From Phycisphaerales bacterium (GTDB lineage Bacteria > Planctomycetota > Phycisphaerae > Phycisphaerales > UBA1924), in NCBI GenBank assembly GCA_020850415.1, contig JADZER010000035.1, forward strand, positions 1-57,033: a stretch of DNA of 57,033 nucleotides, written 5' to 3'. The notes below the pieces were generated by a model that saw only the letters and a list, made by a program, of their open reading frames with translations, ran no database searches and was not told the origin of the DNA. This document shows, in pieces, positions 7,757 through 16,857 of the stretch; position 1 is the stretch's first letter, and each line of letters opens with the position of its first letter. A program made the translations under genes and the position numbers.

Positions 7757-10549
7757 ATGAGCGACACCGAAGGAACACCCCACGAGAACCCGGATTCTTC
7801 ACCCGCCGGCGGCGTCGAGCCCGAGCTTTCCGCCCCGGCGATCGGGCGCGTCATCGACCTGAAGATCGAGGACGAGCTCAAGGATTCGTACCTCACCTAC
7901 GCGATGAGCACGATCATGGACCGGGCGCTGCCCGATGTCCGCGACGGGCTCAAGCCCAGCCAGCGTCGCATCCTGTACGCGATGCACGAGCTGAAGCTGC
8001 GCCCCGGGCGCAAGCACCTCAAGTGCGCGAAGATCGCGGGCAATACCTCGGGCGACTTCCACCCCCACGGCGAGAGCGTGATCTACCCGACCATGGTGGG
8101 CATGGCCCAGAAGTGGAAGATGCGGGTCCCGCTGATCGATCCCCAGGGGAACTTCGGGTCGATCGACGGCGACCCCCCGGCGGCAATGCGGTACACGGAG
8201 GCGAGGCTGACCCACGCCGCGGTGGAGATGCTCGCCGATATCGACCTGGACACTGTCGACAAGCAGCCCAACTACGACGACCGGCTGCTGGAGCCGACGG
8301 TGCTGCCGGGCAAGTTCCCCAACCTGCTGATCAACGGCGGGATCGGGATCGCGGTGGGGATGGCGACGAGCCTGGCCCCGCACAACCCCACGGAGATCTT
8401 CGACGCGATCACCCGTGTGATCGACGACCCGGACATCGGCTTCCTGGACCTGATGCTCGACGAGAAGGACGAGCAGGGGACGGTGACGCGTCTGGGTGTC
8501 AAGGGGCCGGACTTCCCGACCGGGGGCGTGATCCACGGCAAGCGGGGCATCCTGGACGCCTACGAGAGCGGGCGGGGCAAGGTGACGGTCCGGGGCACCT
8601 GCCACACCGAGCCGTACGGCAAGGACCGGGTGCAGCTGGTGATCGACCAGATCCCGTTCGGGCTGATGCAGCTGACGCTGGTGGAGCGGATCGTCGAGGC
8701 GATCAAGGACGAGCGGATCGTGGATGTGGCGGATGTCCGCAACGAGTCGGGGCGTGAGGCTCAGACGCGGATCGTGCTGGAGCTGAAGCGGGGGGCGGAC
8801 GCGGCGGTGGTGGAGAACCAGCTCTACCAGTTCACGCCGCTGCAGCAGACCTTCAGCATCATGAACATCGCGTTGGTGCACCGCCAGCCGCGGACGCTGG
8901 GGCTGAAGGAGCTGATCGAGTGCTACATCGACCACCGGGTCGAGGTGGTGCGTCGGCGGACGGCCCACCTGCTGCGGGAGGCGAAGAAGAAGGCCCATGT
9001 GCTGGAGGGCCTGATCTACGCGGTGTGCGACATCGACGAGATCATCAAGCTGATCCGCTCGTCTCGGACGCGGGAGGAGGCGATCACCAGGCTCGCCGAG
9101 CGTCGGTTCCGGATCGCGGCGGATCACCCGCACGCGCCGAAGATCCCCGAGCGGCTGATGCGTCCGGCGTCGGGCGGGGCCGGGGTGCTGCTGACGCGGG
9201 TGCAGGCGGAGGCGATCGGGGCGATGCGCCTGATCCAGCTGGTGGGGCTGGAGATCGAGAAGCTGACGGCGGACTACCGGGCGCTGGTCGAGGAGATCGA
9301 GGGGTACGAGGCGATCCTCGCCGACCAGGGCAAGGTGCTGGCGATGATCAGGGCCGACTGCGACGAGATGAAGGCCCGGTTCTCGTCCGCGCGCGTGACC
9401 ACGATCGAGGACGCGGTGGGCGACATCGACCTCGCCTCGCTGATCCAGGTCGAGGACATGACGGTGACGATCAGCCACGCGGGGTACGCCAAGCGGCTGC
9501 CGGTGGACACCTACCGCACGCAGGGGCGCGGCGGGAAGGGCATCCGTGCGAGCGACTCGAAGGACGATGACTTCGTGGAGCATGTCTTCATCGCGAACAC
9601 ACACGACGACCTGCTGTGCTTCACGGACGCGGGCCGGGTGTTCAGGCTCAAGGTCTACGAGCTGCCGGAGATGAGCCGCACGAGCAAGGGCCGGGCGCTG
9701 GTGAACCTGCTCGAGTTGCGGGAGGGGGAGAAGACGCGGGCGTACCTGGCGATCAAGGACTTTGAGCGCGGGAGCAACTACCTGACCTTCGTGAGCCGGG
9801 GGGGCATCATCAAGCGGACGCCGCTGAAGGAGTACCGGAATGTCCACCGGGGCGGCCTGATCGCGGTGGGGCTGCGGGAGGGCGACGAGCTGCTGGATGT
9901 GCTGCTGACGACCGGGAGCGACGATGTCATCCTGGTGACGGCGGAGGGGTCGGCGATCCGGTTCAACGAGCAGGACGCCCGGCTCATGGGGCGCAGTGCC
10001 GCGGGGGTCAAGGGGATCGAGCTGGGCGAGGACAACGCGGTGATCGGGGCGATCCGGGTCCCGATGGTCGCGGACCCCGACGGCGATCTCATGACCGAAA
10101 GGGCGGCACTCGACGCGGGGTTGTGCCTGCTGACGGTGACCCAGAACGGGTACGGCAAGCGCACTCTCGTGGACGAGTACCGCGTCCAGCCTGAGGAGGG
10201 CAAGCTCCGGTCGCAGTCCCGCGGCGGAAAGGGCAGGGCGGACATCAAGACCAGCGCCCGCAACGGTCCGTCCGTCGCGGCGGTGGGGGTCCTTGTCACC
10301 GACGATGTGGTCCTGATCACCCGGGGTGGCCAGCTGGTTCGGATGGCGGCCGGCTCTATCAGCTGCATCGGCCGGGGCACCCAGGGGGTGCGGGTGGTCG
10401 GGCTGCGGGGTGACGACGCGCTGGTGGCGGCTGCGCGGGTCGCAGAGGGGGACGAGGAGGCGGCCGCGAACGCCGACACCGGCGTCGGGGCCGGGGAGAC
10501 CCCCCTCGAAGAGACCCCCCTTGAGGAACCCCCCCCCGGGGAGGTCTGA
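7757..10549 (+). CDS. gyrA: DNA gyrase subunit A
   Basis: Type IIA topoisomerase subunit that breaks and rejoins DNA and, with GyrB, introduces negative supercoils. The 930-residue protein has the winged-helix breakage-reunion domain ([10 protein letters not shown] in the quinolone-resistance region, catalytic Tyr146 in [10 protein letters not shown]), the tower and coiled coil, and the six-bladed C-terminal pinwheel. A GyrA box QGRGGKG at about residue 589 marks it as gyrase rather than topoisomerase IV. A second box-like QSRGGKG lies near residue 820. The final tail is acidic and Pro/Glu-rich with repeated ETPLEE units. The Asp usual at E. coli position 87 is Pro. gyrB is not in the window. 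Confidence 0.96.
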   Translation: MSDTEGTPHENPDSSPAGGVEPELSAPAIGRVIDLKIEDELKDSYLTYAMSTIMDRALPDVRDGLKPSQRRILYAMHELKLRPGRKHLKCAKIAGNTSGDFHPHGESVIYPTMVGMAQKWKMRVPLIDPQGNFGSIDGDPPAAMRYTEARLTHAAVEMLADIDLDTVDKQPNYDDRLLEPTVLPGKFPNLLINGGIGIAVGMATSLAPHNPTEIFDAITRVIDDPDIGFLDLMLDEKDEQGTVTRLGVKGPDFPTGGVIHGKRGILDAYESGRGKVTVRGTCHTEPYGKDRVQLVIDQIPFGLMQLTLVERIVEAIKDERIVDVADVRNESGREAQTRIVLELKRGADAAVVENQLYQFTPLQQTFSIMNIALVHRQPRTLGLKELIECYIDHRVEVVRRRTAHLLREAKKKAHVLEGLIYAVCDIDEIIKLIRSSRTREEAITRLAERRFRIAADHPHAPKIPERLMRPASGGAGVLLTRVQAEAIGAMRLIQLVGLEIEKLTADYRALVEEIEGYEAILADQGKVLAMIRADCDEMKARFSSARVTTIEDAVGDIDLASLIQVEDMTVTISHAGYAKRLPVDTYRTQGRGGKGIRASDSKDDDFVEHVFIANTHDDLLCFTDAGRVFRLKVYELPEMSRTSKGRALVNLLELREGEKTRAYLAIKDFERGSNYLTFVSRGGIIKRTPLKEYRNVHRGGLIAVGLREGDELLDVLLTTGSDDVILVTAEGSAIRFNEQDARLMGRSAAGVKGIELGEDNAVIGAIRVPMVADPDGDLMTERAALDAGLCLLTVTQNGYGKRTLVDEYRVQPEEGKLRSQSRGGKGRADIKTSARNGPSVAAVGVLVTDDVVLITRGGQLVRMAAGSISCIGRGTQGVRVVGLRGDDALVAAARVAEGDEEAAANADTGVGAGETPLEETPLEEPPPGEV

Positions 10550-10604
10550 GCCCGGCCCGAGCCCCCCTCGCCGGTCCCTCCGGCGGCCGGGCCCGCGGGC
10601 GCGG

Positions 10605-10610
10605 TACACT
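10605..10610 (+). promoter_or_regulatory. Candidate -10 box of the STAS gene (near-leaderless)
   Basis: TACACT at 10605-10610 ends eight bases before the ATG at 10619. The intervening bases (CTGCACCC) contain no ribosome binding site. Confidence 0.4.
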
Positions 10611-10618
10611 CTGCACCC

Positions 10619-10963
10619 ATGGCCGACTGGTCCGAAGACATCATCGTCACCGAGCTTGCCGACGAGCCCCAGCTGTCCGAGGAGTTGACGCTGCTGATCG
10701 AGCGGCTGAGCGCCGGCAAGGGCGATCTTCCGTCGGTGGTCGTCAACTTCGCGTCGGTGACCTATGTGAACAGCTCGAACCTCGCGCAGCTGCTCAAGCT
10801 CAAGAAGGTGCTGGCGGACGGGGGCGGGCAGCTGCGGCTGTGCTCGGTGTCCGACGAGGTGTGGTCGGTGATGATGGTGACGGGGCTGGACAAGGTGTTC
10901 CAGTTCGCGCCCGACCCGCTGACCGCGCTGGCGGGCCTGCAGATCGAGGAGACCGAGGAGTAG
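10619..10963 (+). CDS. STAS-domain protein (anti-anti-sigma factor-like)
   Basis: A 114-residue single STAS domain of the SpoIIAA/RsbV kind. It has alternating strands and helices, with VVVNFASVTYVNSSNLAQLL matching the conserved segment in which a Ser or Thr is phosphorylated by an anti-sigma kinase (Ser52 or Ser53 here). In known partner-switching systems the unphosphorylated form binds the anti-sigma factor and frees the sigma factor, and a PP2C phosphatase removes the phosphate. No kinase lies nearby, but a PP2C/SpoIIE phosphatase is encoded at 55871-56980. The C-terminus is acidic (EETEE). Lying between gyrA and an ABC ATPase, it has no informative operon partners. Confidence 0.85.
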   Translation: MADWSEDIIVTELADEPQLSEELTLLIERLSAGKGDLPSVVVNFASVTYVNSSNLAQLLKLKKVLADGGGQLRLCSVSDEVWSVMMVTGLDKVFQFAPDPLTALAGLQIEETEE

Positions 10964-11107
10964 TGCTCGGGCCGGGGCGGGGCTCGGTCCGGGGGCGGGC
11001 GGGGCGCTGTGTGGGGGCGGCGAGGGCTCCGGGCCACCTGCGGCACGCGGGCCGGTAGGAGTGAGGGGACGGCGGGGCGAGAGGTATCCGGGGAGCCGGG
11101 AGGGCGG

Positions 11108-11845
11108 ATGCAGGCGAACGGCGAAATCGTGGCCGAGCTGAGGGGGGTCAAGAAGATCTACTACAAGCCCGACGGGTCGGTGATGGCCGAGGCGCTCCGG
11201 GGCGTGGACCTTGAGGTCCGGCGGGGGGAGTTCGTCGCGATCATGGGGGCCTCGGGCTCGGGCAAGTCGACGCTGATGAACATCCTCGGCTGTCTTGATC
11301 AGCCGACGGTGGGGGAGTTTATCCTGGCGGGCAAGCCGGTCGCCAAGCTCTCCGACGAGGAGCTGAGTCTGTTCCGCGGGCGGACGGTCGGGTTCATTTT
11401 CCAGGCGTTCAACCTGATCCCGCAGCTGACGGTGGCGGAGAACGCGGAGGTGCCGCTGTTCTACCAGGGCGTCCCGCCGGCGGAGCGTCGTCGGCGTTCG
11501 ATGCACGCGTTGGATCTGGTGGGGTTGGCGGATCGGGCGGAGCACCGGCCGCGGGAGCTCTCGGGCGGGCAGCAGCAGCGTGCGGCGATCGCGCGTGCGC
11601 TGGTGACCGAGCCGGTGGTGCTGATGGCCGACGAGCCGACGGGGAACCTGGACTCGACGACGGGGGAGGCGATCCTGCAGCTCTTTGAGCGTCTGCATCA
11701 GGAGGGGCTGACGATCCTGATGATCACGCACGACGACGCGGTGAGCGTGCGGTGCGAGCGGATCGTGCGCTTGCGCGACGGCCTGATCGAGCGGGACGAG
11801 GTGCTGCGGAGTCGGCGAGGGGAGCGGGTTGAGGCGGGGGCATGA
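11108..11845 (+). CDS. ABC transporter ATP-binding protein, MacB/LolD type
   Basis: A 245-residue ATPase with all nucleotide-binding motifs: Walker [11 protein letters not shown]-loop FQAFN, signature LSGGQQQR, Walker [13 protein letters not shown] and the switch His in MITHDD. The sequence around the Q-loop ([22 protein letters not shown]) is typical of the MacB/LolD/FtsE group, which drives lipoprotein release, peptide export or division rather than nutrient uptake. ATG 11108 is preceded by GGGAGGGCGG. No permease gene adjoins it: the next gene downstream runs the other way, so the membrane partner must be elsewhere. The C-terminus is rich in Arg and Glu. Confidence 0.9.
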   Translation: MQANGEIVAELRGVKKIYYKPDGSVMAEALRGVDLEVRRGEFVAIMGASGSGKSTLMNILGCLDQPTVGEFILAGKPVAKLSDEELSLFRGRTVGFIFQAFNLIPQLTVAENAEVPLFYQGVPPAERRRRSMHALDLVGLADRAEHRPRELSGGQQQRAAIARALVTEPVVLMADEPTGNLDSTTGEAILQLFERLHQEGLTILMITHDDAVSVRCERIVRLRDGLIERDEVLRSRRGERVEAGA

Positions 11846-11939
11846 CGGGCGGGGGGGGGGTACGGTTGCCGAGTCGCGGGGCCATCGCTTCGCTGCGCTC
11901 TGACCCCGGCACCCGCGGGCTGACCCCGGCACCCTCGGG

Positions 11940-12965
11940 TCATTGATTGGTGAGTCGGGCGGCCATTTGCTTCGCGGGTTCGCTGCCCAGGTCGGCGGCG
12001 CGCCGGGCGTAGGCGAGGGCTTTGGCGGCGTCGCCGGCGCGCTCGCACCAGATGGCGGTGTCGAGGAGGAGGTCGGCGGTCGCGGGGCTACTCGCGGCGG
12101 CGGCCTCGAACTCCCGGGCGGCCTCGGCGGGCCGGCGGAGCATGCCGTAGCACTCGCCGATGAGGCGGAGGATGGGCAGCTGGCGGCGTTCGGCGTCGGA
12201 GATGCCGCCGAGGACGGCGAGGGCCTCTTCGGGCTTGCCGGTGCGGTTCAGGGCCCGTGCCTCGATGACGCGCCAGGCGGCGACGGCGGGCTCGAGGGCG
12301 CGGGCCCTTGCGGCCAGCTGCAGGGCGACATTCGGCTCGTTGGCGCGGAGCGAGAGCTCGGCGAGCGTGCCCCAGGCGACGGCGAGGTTCTCGTCGAGGC
12401 GCGTCGCGAGCAGCAGGTTCCTGCGGGCCTGCTCGGGCTGGTTGAGGGCGATCTGGATCTGGGCGAGGTAGAGGGGGTAGCGGGGGTCGGAGGGGTCGGT
12501 GGCCTGGGCCGCCGCGAAGTGCTCCTCCGCCCGGTCCAGACGCTTGAGCTGTGCGGCGAGGGTGCCGGCGTTGAACTCGGTCTCGGCGGCGCGGGGGCCG
12601 ATGGCCAGGGCGGCCTCGTACTGCTCGTAGGCCTCGGGGAGTTTCTGCTGGAGGATGCACGCGCCGGCGAGGGCGAGGCGGAGCTCCTGGCTGCCGGCGT
12701 GCTCGGCGACGGCGGCGCGGAGCACGGCCTCGGCGCGGTCGGCCTCTCCCTGGCGCACGAGCGTGTCGGCGGCGTTGAGGACGGTGGTGATCGGGTCCGG
12801 GCCTGGGGTCGTTGTGCGCGCGCCGGCGGGCTTCGGGGGCTGGGGGGGCTCGGCGCCGTCGGCCAGGCGGGAACGCCAGGCGATCACACCGGCGAGCAGG
12901 GCCATCGACCCGGCGGCGGCGCCGGCGGCGAGGAGCAGGGGGAGGTTGGGCTTGGCGCTGGGCAT
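11940..12965 (-). CDS. Membrane-anchored TPR-repeat protein
   Basis: A 341-residue protein starting MPSAKPNLPLLLAAGAAAGS, with one N-terminal membrane anchor (about residues 7-28), a Pro-rich linker, and then at least seven tetratricopeptide repeats (for example ALAGACILQQKLPEAYEQYEAAL, FNAGTLAAQLKRLDRAEEHFAAA). TPR arrays are protein-interaction scaffolds; no enzymatic domain is present. The frame is open further upstream, but that part overlaps the divergent valS promoter region and looks non-coding. It is probably periplasm-facing or cytoplasmic depending on orientation, which the sequence does not settle. Specific function unknown. Confidence 0.8.
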   Translation of the reverse strand: MPSAKPNLPLLLAAGAAAGSMALLAGVIAWRSRLADGAEPPQPPKPAGARTTTPGPDPITTVLNAADTLVRQGEADRAEAVLRAAVAEHAGSQELRLALAGACILQQKLPEAYEQYEAALAIGPRAAETEFNAGTLAAQLKRLDRAEEHFAAAQATDPSDPRYPLYLAQIQIALNQPEQARRNLLLATRLDENLAVAWGTLAELSLRANEPNVALQLAARARALEPAVAAWRVIEARALNRTGKPEEALAVLGGISDAERRQLPILRLIGECYGMLRRPAEAAREFEAAAASSPATADLLLDTAIWCERAGDAAKALAYARRAADLGSEPAKQMAARLTNQ

Positions 12966-13016
12966 GCTGGGGTCACGCGGGCCCGGGCCCGTCTGCTGGA
13001 GCCTATCCCGCCCGCT

Positions 13017-13022
13017 TACACT
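13017..13022 (+). promoter_or_regulatory. Candidate -10 box of valS
   Basis: TACACT at 13017-13022 lies eight bases before an in-frame ATG (13031) and 32 bases before the ATG at 13055, which has AGGAG upstream. Either a leaderless start at 13031 or a short leader to 13055 fits. Confidence 0.4.
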
Positions 13023-13054
13023 TCGGTCTGATGCCCACGCAGGAGCGAGAATCC

Positions 13055-16000
13055 ATGCCTCCAGGATCACGGACGACAGAGCTCAAGCGCGGCGAGATGC
13101 CGCCCAAGTACCAACCAGCGGACCACGAGCCCCGGATCCGGGAGCTGTGGGACCGCGCCGGGGCGTTCGCGGCGGACCCGCGCCGGGTCGCGTTGGGCGA
13201 GGCGCTGCCGTACTCGATCCTGATCCCGCCGCCGAATGTGACGGCGGCGCTGCACCTCGGGCACGCGCTGAACAACACGCTGCAGGATGTGCTGGTGCGG
13301 GCGCGGCGGATGATGGGTTTCGAGACGCTGTGGATGCCGGGGACCGACCACGCGGGGATCGCGACGCAGACGGTGGTGGAGAAGCGGGTGCTGGCCGAGG
13401 AGGGCAAGCGCCGGACCGACTTTGCCCGCGACGAGTTCGTCGGCAGGATCCAGGCGTTCAAGGACGAGTACGAGGCGCGGATCACCCACCAGCTCAAGAT
13501 GATGGGCTGCTCGTGCGACTGGGACCGCCAGCGGTTCACGATGGACGAGGTCTGTGCGCGGGCGGTGCGCGAGGCGTTCTTCCGGCTGTTCCGCGACGGC
13601 CTGATCTACCGCGGCAAGCGGATCGTGAACTGGGACCCGGTGACGCAGACGGCGCTGGCGGACGACGAGGTGGAGATGGAGGAGGTGGAGGGCAAGTTCT
13701 ACTACCTCCGCTACCCGCTGGTGCACAGGCCGGAGAACGCCGACGACCCGTTGGATGCGCAGGAGGTGAGCTGGTCGGAGCTCGTGGCGCGGGGGCACCC
13801 GGGGGCGGAGCAGCACCCGGCCGAGGAGGTCGCGTGGGTGACGGTGGCGACGACGCGCCCGGAGACCTATCTGGGCGATACGGCGGTGGCGGTAAACCCG
13901 CGCGACCCGCGGGCGGGGTCGCTGCGGGGCTTGTTTGTGCAGCTGCCGATCGTGGGGCGGATCATCCCGATCGTGGAGGATGAGTATGTGGTGATGCCCG
14001 CCGGGGCCGACCGCGATGAGGACGAGCCGGTTGATCCGAAGGCCAAGTTCGCGACGGGCTTCCTCAAGGTGACGCCCGCCCACGACCCCAACGACTTCGA
14101 GATCGGCATCCGCCATAACCTCGAGCAGATCAATGTCATGGCCCCCGACGCGACGATCTCCGACGCCCACGGGTGGGATATCGCCGCGCGCAAGGAGGAG
14201 GGGCACATCTTTCTCGGCAAGACGCGGGAGGCGGCCCGGGAGCTGGTGGTCAAGGAGTTTCATGCGCGTGGGCTGCTGGAGGAGATCCGGCCGTACACGC
14301 ACAGCGTCGGCCACAGCTACCGCAGCCACGCGGCGATCGAGCCGTACCTCTCCGACCAGTGGTATGTGAAGGTGACCGACGAGCGGCTGCGGGGGTCGGC
14401 CCTGCGGGCGATGCACCCCGAGCAGCGGACGACCAGGAGCTTCCCGGCCCGGCCGGCGCACGAGGGGGACGGCGAGCTGCGGTTCTACCCGAGCCGGTAC
14501 GCCAAGACCTTCGAGCAGTGGCACGAGGGGCTGCGGGATTGGTGTATCAGCCGGCAGTTGTGGTGGGGGCATCGGATACCGGTGTGGATTCTCGATGTCC
14601 GCCAGTACACGGCCCTGCATGCCGAGCCACGGGTCAGGTCGGAGTTCGAGTCGCTGCGTCAGCTTCTCGTGGAGGGTCGAGCGGTGGTCTACTCCGGCGG
14701 GGCCGCCGGATTCACCGCTGTGACCGCGGCAGGCGAGCTGTCAGGGCACGACACGCTTTTCATTTGCTGTGATGACAGTGTCGTCGGTTGCCCGCTCGAC
14801 CGGATGGACGGGGACGGCCTCACGCAAGATCCCGATGTCCTCGACACCTGGTTCTCCTCCGCCCTCTGGCCGATGTCCACGATGGGCTGGCCGGGTGTGC
14901 CGGAGGCGCCGGCCGCCGCGACGCTGTGTCCGGACGAGCCCGGCTCGGTCGCGGCCGTCTATGTCAAGCGCGTCGGCGACTGGAAGAGCTTCATCGGCGT
15001 GGACGGCGAGCGCTCGGGTGAGCTTATCGAGCGGCTGCTCTCGCTGCGCGACTCGGACCCCGCCCGGCCGTTGTGCTACGAGCTGTTCAGCGCCGGGGAC
15101 ATGACCACCCCGCTCGCGAACCCTGAGGAGATCCAGGCCTGCACCGATCTGGTCTGCGCCGTCGGCGTGCGGGCCGAGGGCGCGATCCGCACGCAGAAGT
15201 TCGGCGAGATGGATATCGCTGCGTGGCTGCGCTCGCACGGGTTCGTCGAGGGCGGGACCAGCCTCCTGCTCGAAGCATTCAATCCGACCAGCGTCCTCTG
15301 CACCGCCCGCGAGATCATCACGCTGTGGGTGTCGCGGATGGTGATGTTCAATAGGTACTTTTTGAGGGACGAAGGCACGGAGGCACGAAGCCACGAAGGG
15401 GGGAGAGGCACGGAGCATCGGGATGGGAGGTTGCCGTTCCGGGATGTCTTCATCCACGCCATGATCCAGGATGGGGCCGGGCAGAAGATGTCCAAGAGCC
15501 TGGGCAACGGGGTGGACCCGCTGGACATTGTCGAGAGCCACGGGTCGGACGCGATGCGGTTCTGTCTGGTCAAGATGACCACGCAGACCCAGGATGTGCG
15601 CATGCCGGTGGACCTGATCTGCCCGCACTGCGAGAAGACCTTCGAGCCCAAGGTTGCCAAGACCCAGAGCGGGCACACCGTCGCCAAGTCGGTGCAGGAG
15701 TGCCCGGCGTGCAAGAAGCCGATGGTGACGGCGTACGGCGTGAGCCAGGGCACCGCGGCCACGGCTGAGCGGCCGATGGCGAAGAACACCTCGGCGAAGT
15801 TCGACGAGGCGCGGAACTTCTGCAACAAGCTGTGGAATGCATCGCGGTTTGCGCTGGGGATCTTGCATGCGGGGGATAATGCGATCCCGCAGGCGTACGG
15901 CTCGGAGAGCCGTGCCACGACTGCTCACGGCTCGGAGAGCCGTGCCACCCCGAGCCGTGCCACCCCGAGCCGTGCCACCCAGAGCCGCACCCCGGGCGAG

Positions 16001-16846
16001 CTGCTGCCGCTGCCGGACCGGTGGATCCTGTCGCGACTGGTCGCGACGGTCGGCGAGTGCGAGAAGGCGCTCGCGGGGTACCAGTTCAGCAGCTACGCGA
16101 CGGCGATGTACGACTTCCTGTGGCGGGACTTCTGCGACTGGTACCTGGAGGCGATCAAGCCGACGGTGGCGGGCAACCCGCTGCAGCGCGCTGTGCTGGC
16201 CCATGTGCTGGACGCGACGGTGCGCCTGCTGCACCCGATCGCGCCGTTCGTGACCGAGGCGATCTGGGAGCACCTGCGCCGGGTCGAGACCCCGGGGCTC
16301 GAGGGCGTGGCGCTCGGGCCCTCCAGGTCGGGCGCGCTGGCGACGGCGGGGTGGCCCCGCGTGGACGGGGCGTGGAAGAGCGAGGCGGCCGAGGCGCAGT
16401 TCGAGCGGGTGCGGGGGCTGGTGACGGCGGTCCGCGAGGTGCGGGCGCAGCACCAGGTGCCGCCGAAGCGGAGGATCAGGCTGCACGGCCCGGACCCGGT
16501 GATCGAGCTGATCGTGCTGACCGAGCCGATCGTGTCGGCGCTGGCGGGGCTGGGCGGCTTCACGCACGACGAGCCGAAGGGGCCGTCGGTGCCGGTGCGT
16601 TTCGAGGGGATCGAGCTGCATCTTTCGGACCTGGCCGACGAGATGGACGCGGGGGCGGAGAAGGCCCGTCTGACGAAGGCGATCGGCGACACGGAGAAGC
16701 AGATCGTCGCGATCGAGAAGCGGCTGATGAACCCGGGGTATACGGAGAAGGCGCCGGCGCACCTGATCGAGCAGACGCGGGAGCAGTACGCCGCGCTCAA
16801 GGCCGAGGCGGAGTCGCTGCGGGAGCGGTTGGGGCGGCTGGAGTGA
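13055..16846 (+). CDS. valS: Valyl-tRNA synthetase with several insertions
   Basis: Class I aminoacyl-tRNA synthetase charging tRNA-Val. HIGH is HLGHALN near residue 67 (in PNVTAALHLGHALN), KMSKS is at about 811, and the editing (CP1) domain and the anticodon-binding region (ARNFCNKLWNASRF) are recognisable; the C-terminal coiled coil ends the protein. At 1263 residues it is about 300 longer than usual. Extra parts are a segment of about 125 residues (about 615-738) in the catalytic core after TMGWP, a likely zinc ribbon CPHC...CPAC (Cys 856, 859, 883, 886) after KMSKS, and two repeat-derived stretches (about 772-792 and 948-980). ATG 13055 was chosen for AGGAG nine bases upstream; ATG 13031 is the alternative. 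The next gene starts 11 bases after its stop. Confidence 0.95.
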   Translation: MPPGSRTTELKRGEMPPKYQPADHEPRIRELWDRAGAFAADPRRVALGEALPYSILIPPPNVTAALHLGHALNNTLQDVLVRARRMMGFETLWMPGTDHAGIATQTVVEKRVLAEEGKRRTDFARDEFVGRIQAFKDEYEARITHQLKMMGCSCDWDRQRFTMDEVCARAVREAFFRLFRDGLIYRGKRIVNWDPVTQTALADDEVEMEEVEGKFYYLRYPLVHRPENADDPLDAQEVSWSELVARGHPGAEQHPAEEVAWVTVATTRPETYLGDTAVAVNPRDPRAGSLRGLFVQLPIVGRIIPIVEDEYVVMPAGADRDEDEPVDPKAKFATGFLKVTPAHDPNDFEIGIRHNLEQINVMAPDATISDAHGWDIAARKEEGHIFLGKTREAARELVVKEFHARGLLEEIRPYTHSVGHSYRSHAAIEPYLSDQWYVKVTDERLRGSALRAMHPEQRTTRSFPARPAHEGDGELRFYPSRYAKTFEQWHEGLRDWCISRQLWWGHRIPVWILDVRQYTALHAEPRVRSEFESLRQLLVEGRAVVYSGGAAGFTAVTAAGELSGHDTLFICCDDSVVGCPLDRMDGDGLTQDPDVLDTWFSSALWPMSTMGWPGVPEAPAAATLCPDEPGSVAAVYVKRVGDWKSFIGVDGERSGELIERLLSLRDSDPARPLCYELFSAGDMTTPLANPEEIQACTDLVCAVGVRAEGAIRTQKFGEMDIAAWLRSHGFVEGGTSLLLEAFNPTSVLCTAREIITLWVSRMVMFNRYFLRDEGTEARSHEGGRGTEHRDGRLPFRDVFIHAMIQDGAGQKMSKSLGNGVDPLDIVESHGSDAMRFCLVKMTTQTQDVRMPVDLICPHCEKTFEPKVAKTQSGHTVAKSVQECPACKKPMVTAYGVSQGTAATAERPMAKNTSAKFDEARNFCNKLWNASRFALGILHAGDNAIPQAYGSESRATTAHGSESRATPSRATPSRATQSRTPGELLPLPDRWILSRLVATVGECEKALAGYQFSSYATAMYDFLWRDFCDWYLEAIKPTVAGNPLQRAVLAHVLDATVRLLHPIAPFVTEAIWEHLRRVETPGLEGVALGPSRSGALATAGWPRVDGAWKSEAAEAQFERVRGLVTAVREVRAQHQVPPKRRIRLHGPDPVIELIVLTEPIVSALAGLGGFTHDEPKGPSVPVRFEGIELHLSDLADEMDAGAEKARLTKAIGDTEKQIVAIEKRLMNPGYTEKAPAHLIEQTREQYAALKAEAESLRERLGRLE
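15367..15430 (+). repeat. ACGAAGGCACG-type tandem repeat inserted in valS
   Basis: GACGAAGGCACGGAGGCACG and the following bases to about 15402 are imperfect 7-9-base units of the (G)CACGAAG type, with a looser continuation to about 15430. The stretch is read in frame as DEGTEARSHEGGRGTEHRDG, a polar linker just before a conserved segment of ValRS that normally lacks it. The same unit occurs in lipA (55301-55329). Confidence 0.7.
15897..15992 (+). repeat. Palindromic CGGCTCGGAGAGCCG repeats inserted in valS
   Basis: A 22-base unit beginning ACGGCTCGGAGAGCCG occurs at 15897-15918 and 15927-15948, followed by two shorter copies (CGAGCCGTGCCACC at about 15951 and 15966) and a degenerate one. Each full unit contains a self-complementary core. 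It is read in frame as repeated SESRAT/PSRAT, lengthening the linker before the anticodon-binding domain. Confidence 0.75.
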
Positions 16847-16857
16847 GGCGGGGGGCA

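Noticed and set aside
10964..11107. A gene in the gap between the STAS gene and the ABC ATPase gene
   Set aside because: Only a Gly/Arg-rich open stretch is present; the ATPase N-terminus and ribosome binding site fix its start at 11108.
7799..11932. Open frame of over 1300 codons antisense to gyrA and its neighbours
   Set aside because: GC-rich third positions keep the opposite strand open. The translation is His/Arg/Pro-rich low complexity without domains, and runs over three real genes.
15897..15992. Regularly spaced palindromic repeats that could be a small CRISPR array
   Set aside because: The copies are 22 bases with only 8 bases between them, lie in frame inside valS, and have no cas genes nearby. 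No CRISPR array is seen in the window.
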